Positions 23,752 to 36,333 of a DNA stretch of 64,000 nucleotides are shown one piece after another (position 1 is the first letter of the stretch; every line of letters begins with the position of its first letter). Source of the stretch: Scilla litardierei (taxonomy: Eukaryota; Streptophyta; Magnoliopsida; Asparagales; Asparagaceae); assembly GCA_030789695.1 (NCBI GenBank), contig CM061134.1, positions 59,279,334 through 59,343,333 of the forward strand, read 5' to 3'. A program made the position numbers and the translations under genes. The notes below the pieces were generated by a model. It saw nothing but the letters and a program-made list of their open reading frames with translations, searched no databases and was not told where the DNA came from.

Positions 23752-26700
23752 ATGTTCTCATCTCATCCTCGAGTTCCCAGGTAGATTCTCATGGAGACTC
23801 TCGGTGCCACATGACCCGAGGTTGATAGCCTTCTTCCTTAGCATCTTCTGTCTTCTATCCAAGATGGCTACCGACCGCTGATCATAAGTCAGATCTGGTC
23901 GTACTTCAATCTCTGAGAAGACGACAATGTGATTGGGATCTCCAACATATCTCCTGAGCTGGGATATATGAAACACATTGTGCACACCCTCGAGAGACGA
24001 TGGTAGTGCAAGTCGATAAGCCACCTCTCCAACACGAGCCATCACCTCAAATGGTCCAATATATCTTGGGCTCAACGTCCCACGTCTGACAAAACAAATC
24101 AATTCTTGTGTAGGTGAGATATTCAATAATACCCGATCATATGGCCGAAACTCCAAGTGTCCTCTATTCGTATCCGCCCATTGCTTATAATGGTCTTGGG
24201 CTATACGAAGGTTATCCCTGACGGTCCTTACCACATCTATGGTCTCAGTGATCATCTATGGTCCCAAAATTTCACGGTCGTCAACATTATCCCAACTGAG
24301 AGGAGAGCGACACTTCCTCCCGTACAAGGCTGCAAATGGCGCCAAGCCTATGCTCACCTGGTAACTATTGTTGTATGTAAAATCCACTAAATGTAGGTGT
24401 TCATCCCAGGAACCCTTGAAGTCCAACATACAAGCTCTCGACATATCCTCCATGATCTGAATGGTTTGCTTCGACTGACGATCTGTGTGAAGATGATATG
24501 CAATGCTAAAACTCAGTTGAGTTCTTAAGCTAGCCTACAAAATTCTCCAGAAATGAGACATGAACCTGATATCACGGTCGCAGTCTATGCATACAGGCAC
24601 TTCATGGAGTCTCACGATTTCCTGTATACAAGTTCAGATTCTATACTAATGAACAAGTCGTAATGGAGATATGGAAAAGAGAGAATCTTAACTCCATATA
24701 TCTTCCAGCAAGGTGGTCGGTTGACTGGTCAACCCTAAAAGGAATGAAATTAGCCATTTTAGTTAATCGATCAACGATTACCTAAATATCATCATGTCCT
24801 CGAGAAGTACGAAGTAAACCAGTCATGAAATCCATAGTCACGGCTGCCACGTCCATTCTGGAATAAGAAGAGGTTCTAGCAGTCCTGCCATTTTTTGGTG
24901 CTCTGCCTTCATCTGTTGGCAGACCAAGCATAAAGCCACACTACTGGCTATACTATGCTTCATTCCATGCCACCAAAAATGTTGTCGCAAGATCTCGATA
25001 CATCTTGGTGCCTCCAGGATGAATAGATTAGGGAGAGCTATGAGCCTCTCTCAAAAGCTCATCCCGAATATCATCTACTGGCACACAAATTCTGCTTCCA
25101 AAATTAAGAGATCCATCTTCATGAATACTGAAATCAGTACGAAGTCAGTCTCTGTCTGCTCTCGAATCTTCTTCAACTTTTCATCTCTAGACTGAGCGGC
25201 CTTAATTCTCTCAACCAAGTCGGAGTGGACTTGCAAACTCATCATCGTTGCCGGTGTGCCAGAAAGGACAACTTCAATCTCTATCTGACGTATATCTCGC
25301 CTAAGTTCTCTTTGCTCTATCATCATCACTATTGGCATACGACTGAGAGCATCAGGTACGCCATTAATCTTTCCAAGGTGATACTGAAGATCAATATCAT
25401 AGTCAGCCATCAATTTAAGCCATCGTCGCTGCCTCATATTAAGTTCCTTCTAGGTGAAAACATACTTCAAGCTCTTATAGTCAGTGTATATATTTACACG
25501 TTCACCCAAAAACAAAATGTATCCCCAACTTCAATGCAAATATCACTGCTGCTAACTCTAAGTCATGTGTAGGATAGTTCAGCTCATGCACTTTCAATAA
25601 TCTGGAGGCATAAGCTACCACCATACCATGCTAGTGGAGAACATATCCCAATCCTCTACGAGACGCATCAGAGAATATCTTGAATCTGCCCGACCGACCT
25701 GGAATTGTAAAGACATGTGTAGTGATCAATCCCTGCTTCAGCTCATCAAACGCTCGTTGACGCTCCTCAGACCAACTGTAATCAACATTCTTTTTGGTGA
25801 GGTGAGTCCATGGTGCAGCGATATTAGAAAAATCCTTGATGAACTTCTTATGATACCATGCCAATCCCAGAAAACTTCTGATTTATGTGACTTAGGCAAC
25901 AACCTTCCCTGGATCCACGGTTATCCCATCTCCTGATACTACATGTCCAAGGAAGGCAACCTTAGATAACCAAAACTGACACTTCCTATACTTAGCATAT
26001 GACTGGAGTTGTCTCATGGTTTCTAAGACTGTCTTCAAATGCACAACATTGTCTTCTTCAGTCTTCGAATACATCAGGATATCATCGATAAAGACTACCA
26101 CAAACTTATCTAGGTATTCATAGAAGACTTGGTTCATTAACCTCATGAAGGTAGCTGGTGCATTAATAACGCCAAAAGGCATCACTAAGAACTTGTAATG
26201 GCCATAACGAGTTCGAAATGCAATCTTCGGAACAACGGACCCTTTGACTTTCAACTGATGTTATCCACTTCTCAAATCCAACTTCGAGTATTCTCGAGGT
26301 CCACTGATCTAATCAAAGATGTCATCAATACAGGGAAGGGGATACTTATTCTTCACTGTAACCTTATTCAACTCCATGTAGTCGATGTATATTCTTCAAG
26401 ATCTATCCTTCTTGTTCACTAAAAGCACTGGTGCTCCCTATGGGGATACGCTAGGTCGAATCAGTCCACGCTCTGACAAATCCTTCAACTGATTACGCAG
26501 CTCAACTAATTCTGGCAGTGCCATACGAAACGGAGCCTTCGTAATCGGTTGGGTACCTGGTATTAAATCAATGGTGAACTCCAAGGATCTGTCTAGATGT
26601 AGTCCACAAATGCCATCTGGAAAAACATCAAGAAAATCTCAGACAACTCTTGGTAAAAATGGTTCGGCTTCTATTGCCACCTTCACTTCTTTCACTGGAT

Positions 26701-27187
26701 TGGCCTTGAACTTCACCGGTCCGGGTGAGCTATTACCACTAATGAACTCAAACTCTGGATGATCTAGGATCTAGAATGCTATCCTCCAGAATCAACAATC
26801 TATAGTGGTATAGAACATTCCTAACCAATCCATTCCAAAACACAGCTTTAAAACTGGGCATCTCTATTAATAGGAAATTAGCATACAGTTCTCACCCACA
26901 GATCTCTATAGGGCAATGATGGCATCCAAAAGAACTACAGAGCACTCCATTTTCTGTGTGAATGTTCCAACTAGTAGCAAAGGAATCTAATATTATGAAA
27001 TGTCTAGCCACAACTCGTTGGGACGTGAAGTAATGTGAAGCTCCCGAGTCAAAGAGTGATAGGGCAGGAAAAGAGGCAACTTTAACAATGCCTAAGGAAA
27101 AGGTACAAGACTAGTATAAGGCTCTAGCATCCTAATCATTGCAAACATCATATCATGCTAAAACAAGAATGAAAATATAAGTATCCC
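23752..27187 (-). pseudogene. Chromovirus pol
   Basis: Motifs in order on the minus strand: protease active site LFDSGASHYF (about 27060-27030); reverse transcriptase [15 protein letters not shown] and FIDDIL (26254-25892); RNase H start FKIFSDASRRGLGYVL (25631-25864) and the linker [16 protein letters not shown] (25437-25075); integrase zinc finger HFWWHGMKH...CLVCQQMK (about 24990-24910); catalytic core with MDFMTGLL, VIVDRLTK and FTYNNSYQVSI; GPY/F module RRGTLSPRYIGPFEVM (24255-23758). A chromodomain tail reads TWELEDEMR just before the break. Stops include TAG at 24782-24784 (in place of tryptophan) and TAG at 24256-24258. Not functional. Confidence 0.85.
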
Positions 27188-28343
27188 TTAAAGAAAGGTT
27201 GGAGAAATACCAGTGATGACTCGCCTGGTATCCTCCGCCTCTACAACTGTCATCATAAAGGCCTGACGCCTCAGCTCTGCCTTCCTGGAGGTCTGCTGCT
27301 GAGTAGGCAAGGGTGGTCCTCTAGGAGCTATGTCACTGGGAGTTGGTGGTGCTGGAAGTGGAAGCCCCTGTGGAGCAGGCGGAAGGATCCTCTGCTGCAT
27401 CAGCCTGGCTGCCACTTGTACCAACTGTCCTGGAGTCTAACCCTGCTGAGGACGATATCTGCTGATGTGTTCGGTCAATCCACATGTGTTGCACTGCTTG
27501 GCAAGGGACCTATAATCCTCCTTCTTATGCCCAGTCTTATCGTAGTGCTGGTAAGACGCTCGCCTCTGATGTGCTGGTGGAGCTCCAGGCCTTCTGAACT
27601 GAGACGTCTATACTGGCCTTGTGAAGCTACTCTACTGACCAGCAGGGTGTCTCTAAGCTACTACTGGTGCCCTCCCATACTCTTCAGTCATGTCTCATGC
27701 ATGCTGGCCGCCTTCAGTACGGCCTCATGTGTAGGCAGGTCCAGGGTGGACATAGCTACTCTGTACTTCGGGTCAAGACCCATCCTGAATCACTTGGCTC
27801 TGGTGGCATCTGTCTTCACCAACTCTGGGGCAAACTTGCTCATCAATGAGAACCTGCGTCATATGCATCCACACTCCATCGCCCTTGATTTAAATGCTCG
27901 AACCGCAGACAAAACTCATCATTCTTTGTCTTTGGGAGAAACTGTGCCTCAAATAATTCCTTGAACTTCTCCCATGAGACTGATCTAGTCAAATGTATCT
28001 CCTCCACATCTCACTAGTCTTATGCCTGAGGTGTCAGTTGTTGGTTCGCGGTATCCACCCAACCATCCCGTGGGTAACCTATTGTCGTTAGGTCATCCTC
28101 CGTATGTCTAATCAACTCACTACCCTCCAGATGGCTTTCCTTTCCTGAAAAGGACTTCAGATGCAAAGCCATAAACTGTCTAAAGACTCCCGTCTTCTGT
28201 ACTGGGATACTGGCCAACTTCTCTTGCTACTGACTCAAATGCTCCAGTATGCCCATCAGGACCTTTGCCATCAAATATGACTCGAACGAGGCCATATCAG
28301 AAGCTGATGTCCCATTCCAAGACATTCCGTTCCCGCTATCCAT
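27188..28343 (-). pseudogene. Chromovirus gag
   Basis: It begins at ATG 28343 (MDSGNGMSW) and runs through a capsid-like region with several stops. A damaged zinc knuckle, CYQHYDKTGHKKEDY, lies near 27560-27515; the second and last cysteines are lost. The C-terminal part is Pro/Gln-rich and ends with the gag-protease boundary motif AFMMTVVEAEDTRRVITG. Packaging role by family; not functional here. Confidence 0.7.
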
Positions 28344-28471
28344 TTTGTAGGAAGGAACAGAAGAAATAGAGTTGAGTATAAGATTAATGGATTACAATGT
28401 TGGAGCCTCATCCGTACTATTCTTATGTATATCACAGTATGAGTTGACTGGCATGGGCTACCACAAAAGCC

Positions 28472-31240
28472 TGTCATGCCCTGCTATCCCAAATACGAAG
28501 TTACGTAGCATACAAGACAACTGTAGTATTCAGACATTGGGCTTCGAGCCCCTAACATCCAAATACTACTAGGCATTAATTGTGATTAAAGTTAAACTAT
28601 ACATGCAGGCCACTACGACATACTGGTATAACACAGAAAAGTAAAGTAAAGTGCTCCAACGAAATTTAATCCACAACTACTGAAAAGGAAATACTAAACT
28701 ACATCATATAAACAAAAGTACATCATACATACTTTGAAACTGTACAATGGTACAAGAGCACAAAAATGGGGTAAAGCCAAAAAGAAAACCCCAACCCTCA
28801 AAAGAAAACCCAAAAGGGGTCCACACTTGGTACAACGCACCCTCTAATCTACCCTCGAGAAATCGAACTGGACAAAGTCTCCATCAGTGGTCTTCATCTG
28901 TATCTCGAAAGATGAAGTGGTATTCTGAATGAGGGTCTACTCTGAAGTTTCACCTCTGAACCTGAAAGTATAGATGGAACACATCAACAGGTGACCCAGT
29001 AAGAAGCCAAACTAAACTAGGTAGAACCCAGTTTTTGAACCAGACTACCTAACTAAAGGTGCGTCTACTGAAGTAACAGTCCACAAAGCCAGTATGAAGC
29101 CAAACTAAACTAGGTATGACCCAATTTTTGAACCAGACTACCTATCTAAAGGGGAGTCTACTGAATTAACAGGTCCACAGAACATGCATAAGTAAACACA
29201 CCGCAGCATGCAAGTGCTAAAAGTAAAACTAAGAGGCATGCAAACAAGAGATAACAATATCCATGGATTTGATGAAAAATTATTTTAAATTTATCAATTT
29301 AAATATTTGGAAACCCGTGTAAATCGTAGGACACTTAAGGAGCTGGACTTCACCTATGGTGGGTCAAAACAGTGGTACCCCAAACAACGACACGAGCACC
29401 GTACGGGCCTATCGTAACTTCCCCTATCGGAAGTGAGACGATGATACTTTTCTACCTCATGGTGCATCACGAGTATGCCCATGTGCCTCGCTAACCCTGC
29501 CCACTCCTCGTGCCTACTGTCGGGAGTACGAGTGAGACTACAAATCCAGGTCCACTCCTTAACGCCTACTTTTGGCACGTGTTCCCCCAAACCCACATCT
29601 AGAGTCTTACCCATTTCTAAAATGATTAAAGACTCCAGACTGTTTACACTCATCTCACTTTCAGTTTCATCAGTTCATATTAATTTTCATTTTGGCGGTA
29701 TCAATTACCGCTTTCAACTTTCCAGTCAACTACCTTATCAATATATGGATATGTCATTATATCCATTTATCCTTTTAAATTCAATTCTTTTCATGGTCAA
29801 TTTTCATATGAAATTTCACATATAAAAGTGACATGGTGCTTGTTTTTGCCTATACAACATGAGAAATATAATTCAACATCATGGAATCACTAAACATGGT
29901 TTCTCATCATATGTACCGTTTTATCACATGAAACACCATCATTAACATGACATTAATATAACAAAATAACATCATCATAACATTGAAATAAGGCTTGAAA
30001 CTGTCTCTGGAAAACTAGGCCACACAGCCGTTTGAACTGTTCACACGGCCGTGTGAAACAATGCAGACCAAAAAAACAGTCACGCGACCGTTTGGGGTAC
30101 TCCACACGACCATATAGAGTCTCGCAATTCCAAGAATCAGAACCATTTAACCACACGGTCATTTGGTTATTCCACACGACCGTGTAGACTCAAACATTAT
30201 AAAGATCACAAGGTCACTCCATAGCATGCACATACGGCTGTGTAGTGGTCGACACGACCGTGTGAAAGAACTTAAAGCTTTCCTTTGACACGGTCGTTTC
30301 ATAGTCCCAAACGACCGTGTCGTTCGAGGAAAATTTGATTCGGTCGATTGCGTCTAAGTCGATGCAATTGTGTGAGCTACAGAGGTTTGACATGACCGTG
30401 TCTAATTTGACATAGCCATGTGGGGCTAAAGGACTATGCTAATGATGATACGGTCGAAGAATGATCGTATGGTGCCACTTATGGTCGAGAAGACCACCAT
30501 ACGGTCGAGACACGACCGTATGGTCCATGACATGACCATGACATGGTCGTTTGATTTCATGGAGCTGCTGATTTCTACAACAATTAAAATTAACTCCTAT
30601 GCGATTCTAAACTAAATCATAACTACTTTAATTACGATTTCCTACCTCTTGTAGTCCTTGACTTAATCTGGGGCCCTTCTTCTACTTGAAGACCCTCTGA
30701 CGCTAACTCCACTTTCTTCAATCGAGTTGGGGTTTGAAATGGTTTGGGTTCAGTGAATGAACAAGGCAGCAGGGACTTAGCTCGTGTGTGGGCTGGGTAC
30801 AAGGCAGAGAGGAGGAGTGATCTTTCTTTCTTCTGTATTTTTTATTTTCTTTTTGATTTTCTCCAATTTTCCTTTTCTTTTTAATCCCTCTAACAGCCTT
30901 GTCATCACCCCAATTTATCCTTAATTGGCCATTTGTCCTTGAGTAGGTGAAGGCTTAGGGTTAATTACACCTCATAGTAATAGGTGTCTCCCTTAAATAA
31001 TTTTAAGACCTAAATTTCTAATAAATAAAAATACACTCCTATAATAACCTATACCTTAAAATACAAGTATTTCATTCCATATACTCCATTTATTTAAATC
31101 ACATGACATATAAAAATTGTTTAAAAGTAATTTTTTGCATCAAAAATTAAGGAAAATGTATAAAAATTCCCAGAAATTTATACATATGCATATGCCCAAA
31201 AACGTACTAATACATGTATAATAACATCTGCGGTCTTACA
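28472..31240 (-). repeat. Putative 5' LTR of the chromovirus
   Basis: On the minus strand the start TGTAAGACCGCAG at 31240 is chromovirus-like. A possible end GGGCATGACA lies at 28472, which would give 2.77 kb. No intact tRNA primer site follows, so the inner end is tentative. The stretch 28344-28471 would be leader. The LTR carries a CACACGGCCGTGTG palindrome array at about 30000-30560. Confidence 0.5.
30000..30560. repeat. Array of ACACGGCCGTGT-type palindromes
   Basis: The 16-bp perfect palindrome TCACACGGCCGTGTGA sits at 30041-30056. Half-site variants (CACACGACC, ACGGTCGT, ACGACCGTGT, ATACGGTCG) recur roughly every 20-40 bp to 30560. Confidence 0.85.
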
Positions 31241-32029
31241 CCCCACAATGAAATGCACACATACCTGCACACCCCATGTGGGAGGATGAGGTGGCACACC
31301 CCTCCACTCGCCACATAGGACAAACCATGCCAATTGGGTTTGTCCTAGTAGGACAATGGCGCACTCGTAAATTTATCTTTTATTAAGTACTAGAAATAAC
31401 ATGTCCACATAGTACACGGTGACCCAAAAAAATCCACACGTCAGATGCGGTGCATGCATGCAACCGATAAAAGAGCGAGATGAGTGGGTGTATGTGTGGA
31501 TATCATCGGGAGGAGGCGAGACTTGTGCCCAACTGAAAAAGAAAGAGAAGCATGGGTGGGTGTGTTTGTATCGTCAGGAGAAAAGTGGTTAAATTGCAAA
31601 AAAACTTGGGGACTAAGTGCATAAAGCACACCCCCAACCACATGGGGTAAAAGGAAGAAAAGCAGGCGTTAAAGTGCAAAAAATATAATGGGTCAAAGTG
31701 AAAAAAGACTGATGGCAAACCTGTAAATATGTAAAACATGAAGGTGCATTTCAGTTATATGAAAAAGCAATGTCATGCTTGCACATAATGGCAAAGAGGG
31801 GGCCTTTTGTTTGGGTTCTCCATGCCTTCACCCCAAATTGAAACCAAAATCACATCCTCTACCAAATGGGACCCACTATACCAATGTGGCATAACTTAGC
31901 CCACTCATTTGTCCTAGTGGGATAAAGACGGGGCCCTATTTTTTTCTCATTGGGACATGGACCTTTGTCTCCATCCCTCAATTGTAGGAAAATATAGTAA
32001 GAAACCATTAAGCCCATCTCTTGTCATGA
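31241..32029. other. Unassigned non-coding region
   Basis: There is no protein I can support. Short repeated phrases (GGGTGTGT, CACCCCATGTGGG) occur. It may belong to one of the flanking LTRs. Confidence 0.3.
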
Positions 32030-34537
32030 GGGCGCTCACCCGGGTGGATCTCAATACATTTTAGTCAGTAAGGTAAGGTATGGTGCAATGTGTAGATGGA
32101 CTCCTAGTCGCTCCCATACTTTCTTTAATATGAGTTACCCCAAAATCCAGTGAAGTATCAACTGTTTTAAGCATTCAATTTCAACGGGATATTCCAGCAT
32201 TATGTTCCAACACGATATGACATTCAATCATTATGTTCCAACATGGTATGTCATTCAATCACGATGTTCCAACACGTCATTTTGTACAACATTTCATATG
32301 ATATTCCAGCATGATATTTTCAATAGCATACAATGAGTAGTAGATGACATACAGTAGGTGATGTGACTATTTAAACGTGCAATAAGCGTATCAGTATTTC
32401 ATACATGGATCTCAAGTGACAAGCGTAACAACATAGCAAGCATGGAAGTACATGACACATGTAACAACATAGCAGGCATAGAAGTACGTGACAAATGTAA
32501 TAAGCATGGTAATCATGAGTTTGCATGTGATGAGTGTAGCAAGCATGGATTTTCATATGACAAGTATGATAACTTTCGTAAATATGTTAGGTGTAAACGA
32601 AGTTAATATGCATTTGCTTAGTTCCATATTAAATTAGGTTTCTAAGTTGGCAAGGCGTATGTCCAAGTCGATATTAATTTTCCATCAAGACGATAGTCAT
32701 CGCTAGGCTACATTAATGCATTACCTTATCTATCATGCTCATACTAGTACACTTGTTTAAACTTCTAAATCCAGAATTAGGGTGACTTACTCGAAACAAG
32801 ATCGTTAGGGAAAGACGAGGTTGGAGCTATGGTTATCAGGGGTGTTCGTACAGACATAAGATATAAACATTTTATATTTTTTATGTTCTAATTATTTTTC
32901 TCAATGGTTTTATTTTTATTATATCTATAATTGGTCAAAACGCGTACTAATTAATTTAGACATGCTAAAAGTTAAGAATATAATTTTATCTAAGTAAAAT
33001 ATAATTTTCTGAAGCTAATGGGTATTTTCATAATTTTTAAACACTAAAAATAAATTTTCTGAATTTAAAACTAATTAAAAACAAATTTTTGAATTTAAAA
33101 ATTAACTATCGAAAACGCTCGATTATTTATTTAAAGAAATCTACACGTCAGCACAATATGTCAAAATATTTTTTTAACTAGTAGATTCATTAACTATTTT
33201 TATGCATTTAAGTTTACATGAAAATTGATACCAATAATTTTTTAGCTAAAGCAATATAATTAGCAATAAAGTTTAAAAATCTATTATGGAAGAAATACTT
33301 GCCTGAAAATTATGAGGCATGCGTCTACGCGCTCCTGGCGATGCACTGGATTTTCCTGCAGTCTCACTTTATTTTTTTGTGAGCTCACATTATTTATTAT
33401 GAATTTATTCAAATTTTCTCTCTTATATTAATATTTTATATTTTATTATATATACAATAAAATCTCACTCTTACTCTCGCAACTCTCTCTTCTCCTTCGC
33501 GACGATGCAGGGGCAACTGCCATGGCACTCGACAGACGGTGAATTGGAGTGGCGACGATGACAATGACCATCGACGGTGGCAGCAGTCGACGGGGCTGCG
33601 ACGCCGGAGCATGCGACAGTGGGCAAGCTCGGCTCGCCGATGTGAGAGCCCAGAGGGGTTTGCTCGGCTCTCGGCCGAGCGGGGGAGGGGTGGCTTGGGC
33701 TAGAGGAGGCGGCGACAGAGCACCAGAGATCGGTGTGCACATGGCAGCAGGGCACTAGGGGGCTCCAGCAGCACGATGATGCCAGATGGGGCTCGCGGCA
33801 TCAAGGCTTGTGGCGATGGAACGTTGTGATCATGCTTGGGCTTCGCCGGTGCAGAGGGGCGGCGTCGACAATCTTGGTGGCGTGCGGGGCTTACGATGGT
33901 CAGGGTTGCCGAAGGAGAAGGGGACGGTTGTCGGGGGTGGGAAGAGGTGAGAGTGAAGGTTAATGGAGAAGGAGGTTTGTTATGAAATTAGAGAGGGGTT
34001 GGAGGTTAATTTATAGGGTTATTATATAATATAATATTTAGTTAATTAATTAAGGTAATAAATGGGGCTAATTGGTTAGTTTGACTAACCTTAGAAACAA
34101 TGAATCTATGTTTCATGTTAGGCTACTGCCGATGAGATGTGTTAATTAGGAGAGTTTAATTAGCTTAATTAAAACATGGTTAATGATCAACATAAATAGG
34201 AAAAATGGTAATTAAGTGTACAAAATTACGATTTTTCCCCTAAAACTAAACGTCTCCGAATTTTTCTCTCGAAATATTACCACGTGTTCCTAAAGTAGTG
34301 ATCATCATGAAAAAAATATCCCTTTAAAATTTTGAGCCACATAAATATAAGTTTTGAGGCAAAACATGTTTATCTGTAGCGGGTTTGCGGGTTTAGAGTC
34401 GTTTTGGTCTCAGAAAAATAGGAAACAATTATATAGAAAAATATTTAAAAGGCGTACAAATATATATGAACGCTTTTAAAATCATTTTAATAATATTAAT
34501 ACAGAAGTACGTGTAGTGGCAGATTCATGCCGTTACA
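32030..34537 (-). repeat. Second chromovirus-type LTR or LTR remnant
   Basis: The right edge reads TGTAACGGCATGAATC on the minus strand. A TATA box CTATAAATTA lies at about 34005-34014 on the minus strand. Downstream of it is a GC-rich, gene-like but low-complexity segment (33960-33440). An ATTCCAACACGATATGACATTCA repeat group occurs near 32180-32310. The left boundary is not defined and no internal genes are attached, so this may be a solo LTR. Confidence 0.4.
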
Positions 34538-34699
34538 ATTGTAGTCAGGACATATCTTTTATCTCTTTATCTTAGGTTATTTGTTAAAATCTTGAAGACA
34601 CACACACACACACATCAAATCAATATGTTCTTAGACTTAGAATATTCATGACCCCTATTATTGATCATATCATATTGATTCTAAGCTTAACCTTTGATG

Positions 34700-35100
34700 T
34701 CTAATATCATGAGTTGATCCTCTCAGTCGACTGACTTCTGCATTGTTCAAATCATACATTAATTAGTTGACTAACACATTCATTCGTCGACTAGTATAGA
34801 ATTAGGTTTTTTCATTTCGAATTTTGTTAGTAGATTAATGATATTATTAGTCGACTAATATAGCGTGTTTTGCATTTTGCTACAGTGCATTAGTGAATTA
34901 ATTTCTTTGTTAGTTAGCTTATAGCTACTACCTGCAGTGAATTAGTCAACTAATTAGTCCATTAGTCTAATAATAAAGAACTGCTTACATGTTTTGCCAT
35001 TTGTCGACTGATGAGTCTTCTAGTCAACTAATGCAGATTGCAAATTCTTCCTTGGCTTGAACCATTAGTTGACTAATGTTCTTGCCAATCGACTAGTAGG
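34700..35100. repeat. Array of TTAGTCGACTAA palindromes
   Basis: The perfect 16-bp palindrome TATTAGTCGACTAATA is at 34845-34860. Variants (CAGTCGACTGA, TTAGTTGACTAA, CGTCGACTAGT, CAATCGACTAG) recur from 34725 to 35095. The layout is like the LTR arrays elsewhere in the window, but no LTR ends were found here. Confidence 0.8.
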
Positions 35101-35237
35101 CCCATTTTCTGGCTGTATCGTTTGTGATATATATGTTGAATCCGTTGTAAAGCTAGTTTTTTAATCAAGCATAAACCTTAACAATCAGCTCTATATTTAG
35201 GGATTATCCCCCCACACATTCAGTACTCTGTATAGTT

Positions 35238-35243
35238 TTTATT
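35238..35243 (-). terminator. Candidate polyadenylation signal of the RING gene
   Basis: AATAAA on the minus strand, about 255 nt after the stop codon. This spacing is reasonable for a plant 3' untranslated region. Confidence 0.45.
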
Positions 35244-35495
35244 TCTTTCTCATTTGTGCTAAAGAACAAGCCAAAATAAAGTCCAAAATTTCTATTCTTC
35301 AACGTTTCTGCCCAATAGAACAGAAAACACTCTTAACCTTTCTTTGATACACAAATACACAAGAACTTCAAGAAAAAAAAAAGCATCATCAACGTAGCCG
35401 CCATCCTAAAAATTGGTCTCGGCTTCGTGGACCAGATACAAAGAAAACACAAAAAATAAAGGGAATGAACCATAAGCAAGCGTGACGCTCAAAGA

Positions 35496-36251
35496 TCAGA
35501 TCTTGTATCGGCACACAGGGCACGAGTTGCTTGATTCAGTCAGCCACTTCAGGATGCACTCCCTGTGGAAGCCGTGCGAGCACCGCATCCTTGCTCTCCC
35601 CTCCCTCGGCCCCGACTCTTCCAAGCACACCGTGCAAACTTCGCCGCCGCCGCTGTAACAATGATCACCCGCTTCCTCCTCCAGCGAGGCCTCGGCAATC
35701 TCCAACGAGACCGGGCACCGCCAATCTTCTTCTTCGTCCTCCTCCTCCTCGGACTCCATCTCCTCCTCCCACCCTTCGTTCCCGCACACAATCTCCGTCA
35801 CCACCCTGACGTAGGCCACCACAACCAGCTCCGCTAGACCGGCGCGGTTCACCGCCTTTGTCCCCACGCGGGCGCACGACGATACGAACCCCTCCAACTC
35901 CACCTGAAGGTAACCGTCGGGGATCGGCATCCCCGACAGCAACCGCTGCACGACGTCCTCCGTCCTGTTCGGGGACAGGAATTCGTCCAGGGCGGTGCTC
36001 CCTGCACTGGCCGACTGCTCGTCCAGGTCGAACTGGTGGTCGACGGTCAACGAACCGTCGGGAGCGCGGGACGACATCCGGAACTCGTGGACGAATGACA
36101 CGATGAGCTCCAGACGGGGGACGGACTGCGGCGGGGCCCCCAGCTGCTTCATGCTGAACACGTCGGCGGTGGAGAAGAATCGCGACGTTGCGCTCGAATT
36201 TGGTGACGTCATTGTGCGGCTTCCCAACTCGGTGATGCTCCACTTATCCAT
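35496..36251 (-). CDS. RING-H2 finger protein, probable E3 ubiquitin ligase
   Basis: A 251-residue intronless protein. The start is ATG 36251-36249 (MDKWSITE), in good context (GCGATGG); an upstream in-frame TTG at 36263 is not a likely start. The RING-H2 domain occupies about residues 206-247: C-X2-C-X14-C-X1-H-X2-H-X2-C-X11-C-X2-C, with CTVC, RCSHGFHREC, the E2-contact-type tryptophan in LKW, and CPVC, all ligands present. Before it lies a very acidic stretch (EEEMESEEEEDEEED). The N-terminal 150 residues resemble no named domain I know; I see no signal peptide or membrane segment, so it is probably soluble, unlike ATL proteins. The role by family is transfer of ubiquitin from an E2 to a substrate. 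The coding sequence is GC-rich and undamaged among decayed transposons. A TATA box lies upstream at 36324. It is the only convincing host gene here. Confidence 0.88.
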   Translation of the reverse strand: MDKWSITELGSRTMTSPNSSATSRFFSTADVFSMKQLGAPPQSVPRLELIVSFVHEFRMSSRAPDGSLTVDHQFDLDEQSASAGSTALDEFLSPNRTEDVVQRLLSGMPIPDGYLQVELEGFVSSCARVGTKAVNRAGLAELVVVAYVRVVTEIVCGNEGWEEEMESEEEEDEEEDWRCPVSLEIAEASLEEEAGDHCYSGGGEVCTVCLEESGPREGRARMRCSHGFHRECILKWLTESSNSCPVCRYKI

Positions 36252-36323
36252 CGCCTGAGACAAAGAAATCGCCGGCTAAATTTCTCCGCTTTTTTTTCCT
36301 AACCCTAATGCAACTCTCAACGC

Positions 36324-36333
36324 ATATTTATAG
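36324..36333 (-). promoter_or_regulatory. TATA box of the RING gene
   Basis: The minus strand reads CTATAAATAT about 73 bp before the ATG. That predicts a 5' untranslated region of roughly 40 nt. Confidence 0.65.

Larger units (their letters stand above)
23751..31240 (-). mobile_element. Decayed Tekay/Del-type chromovirus, 3' truncated
   Basis: A Ty3/gypsy element in the order gag, protease, reverse transcriptase, RNase H, integrase, chromodomain on the minus strand, behind a putative 5' LTR (28472-31240). It stops inside the chromodomain end (near 23750), where the Tat-type reverse transcriptase begins. No 3' LTR is present. It carries many stops and frameshifts and is an old copy. Confidence 0.82.

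Noticed and set aside
33446..33963. Possible GC-rich gene
   Set aside because: No domain; all frames short; it lies downstream of a minus-strand LTR TATA box and fits LTR leader sequence better.
35531..36258. Several open frames overlapping the RING gene
   Set aside because: GC-rich shadow frames; only the minus frame from 36251 contains a recognisable domain.
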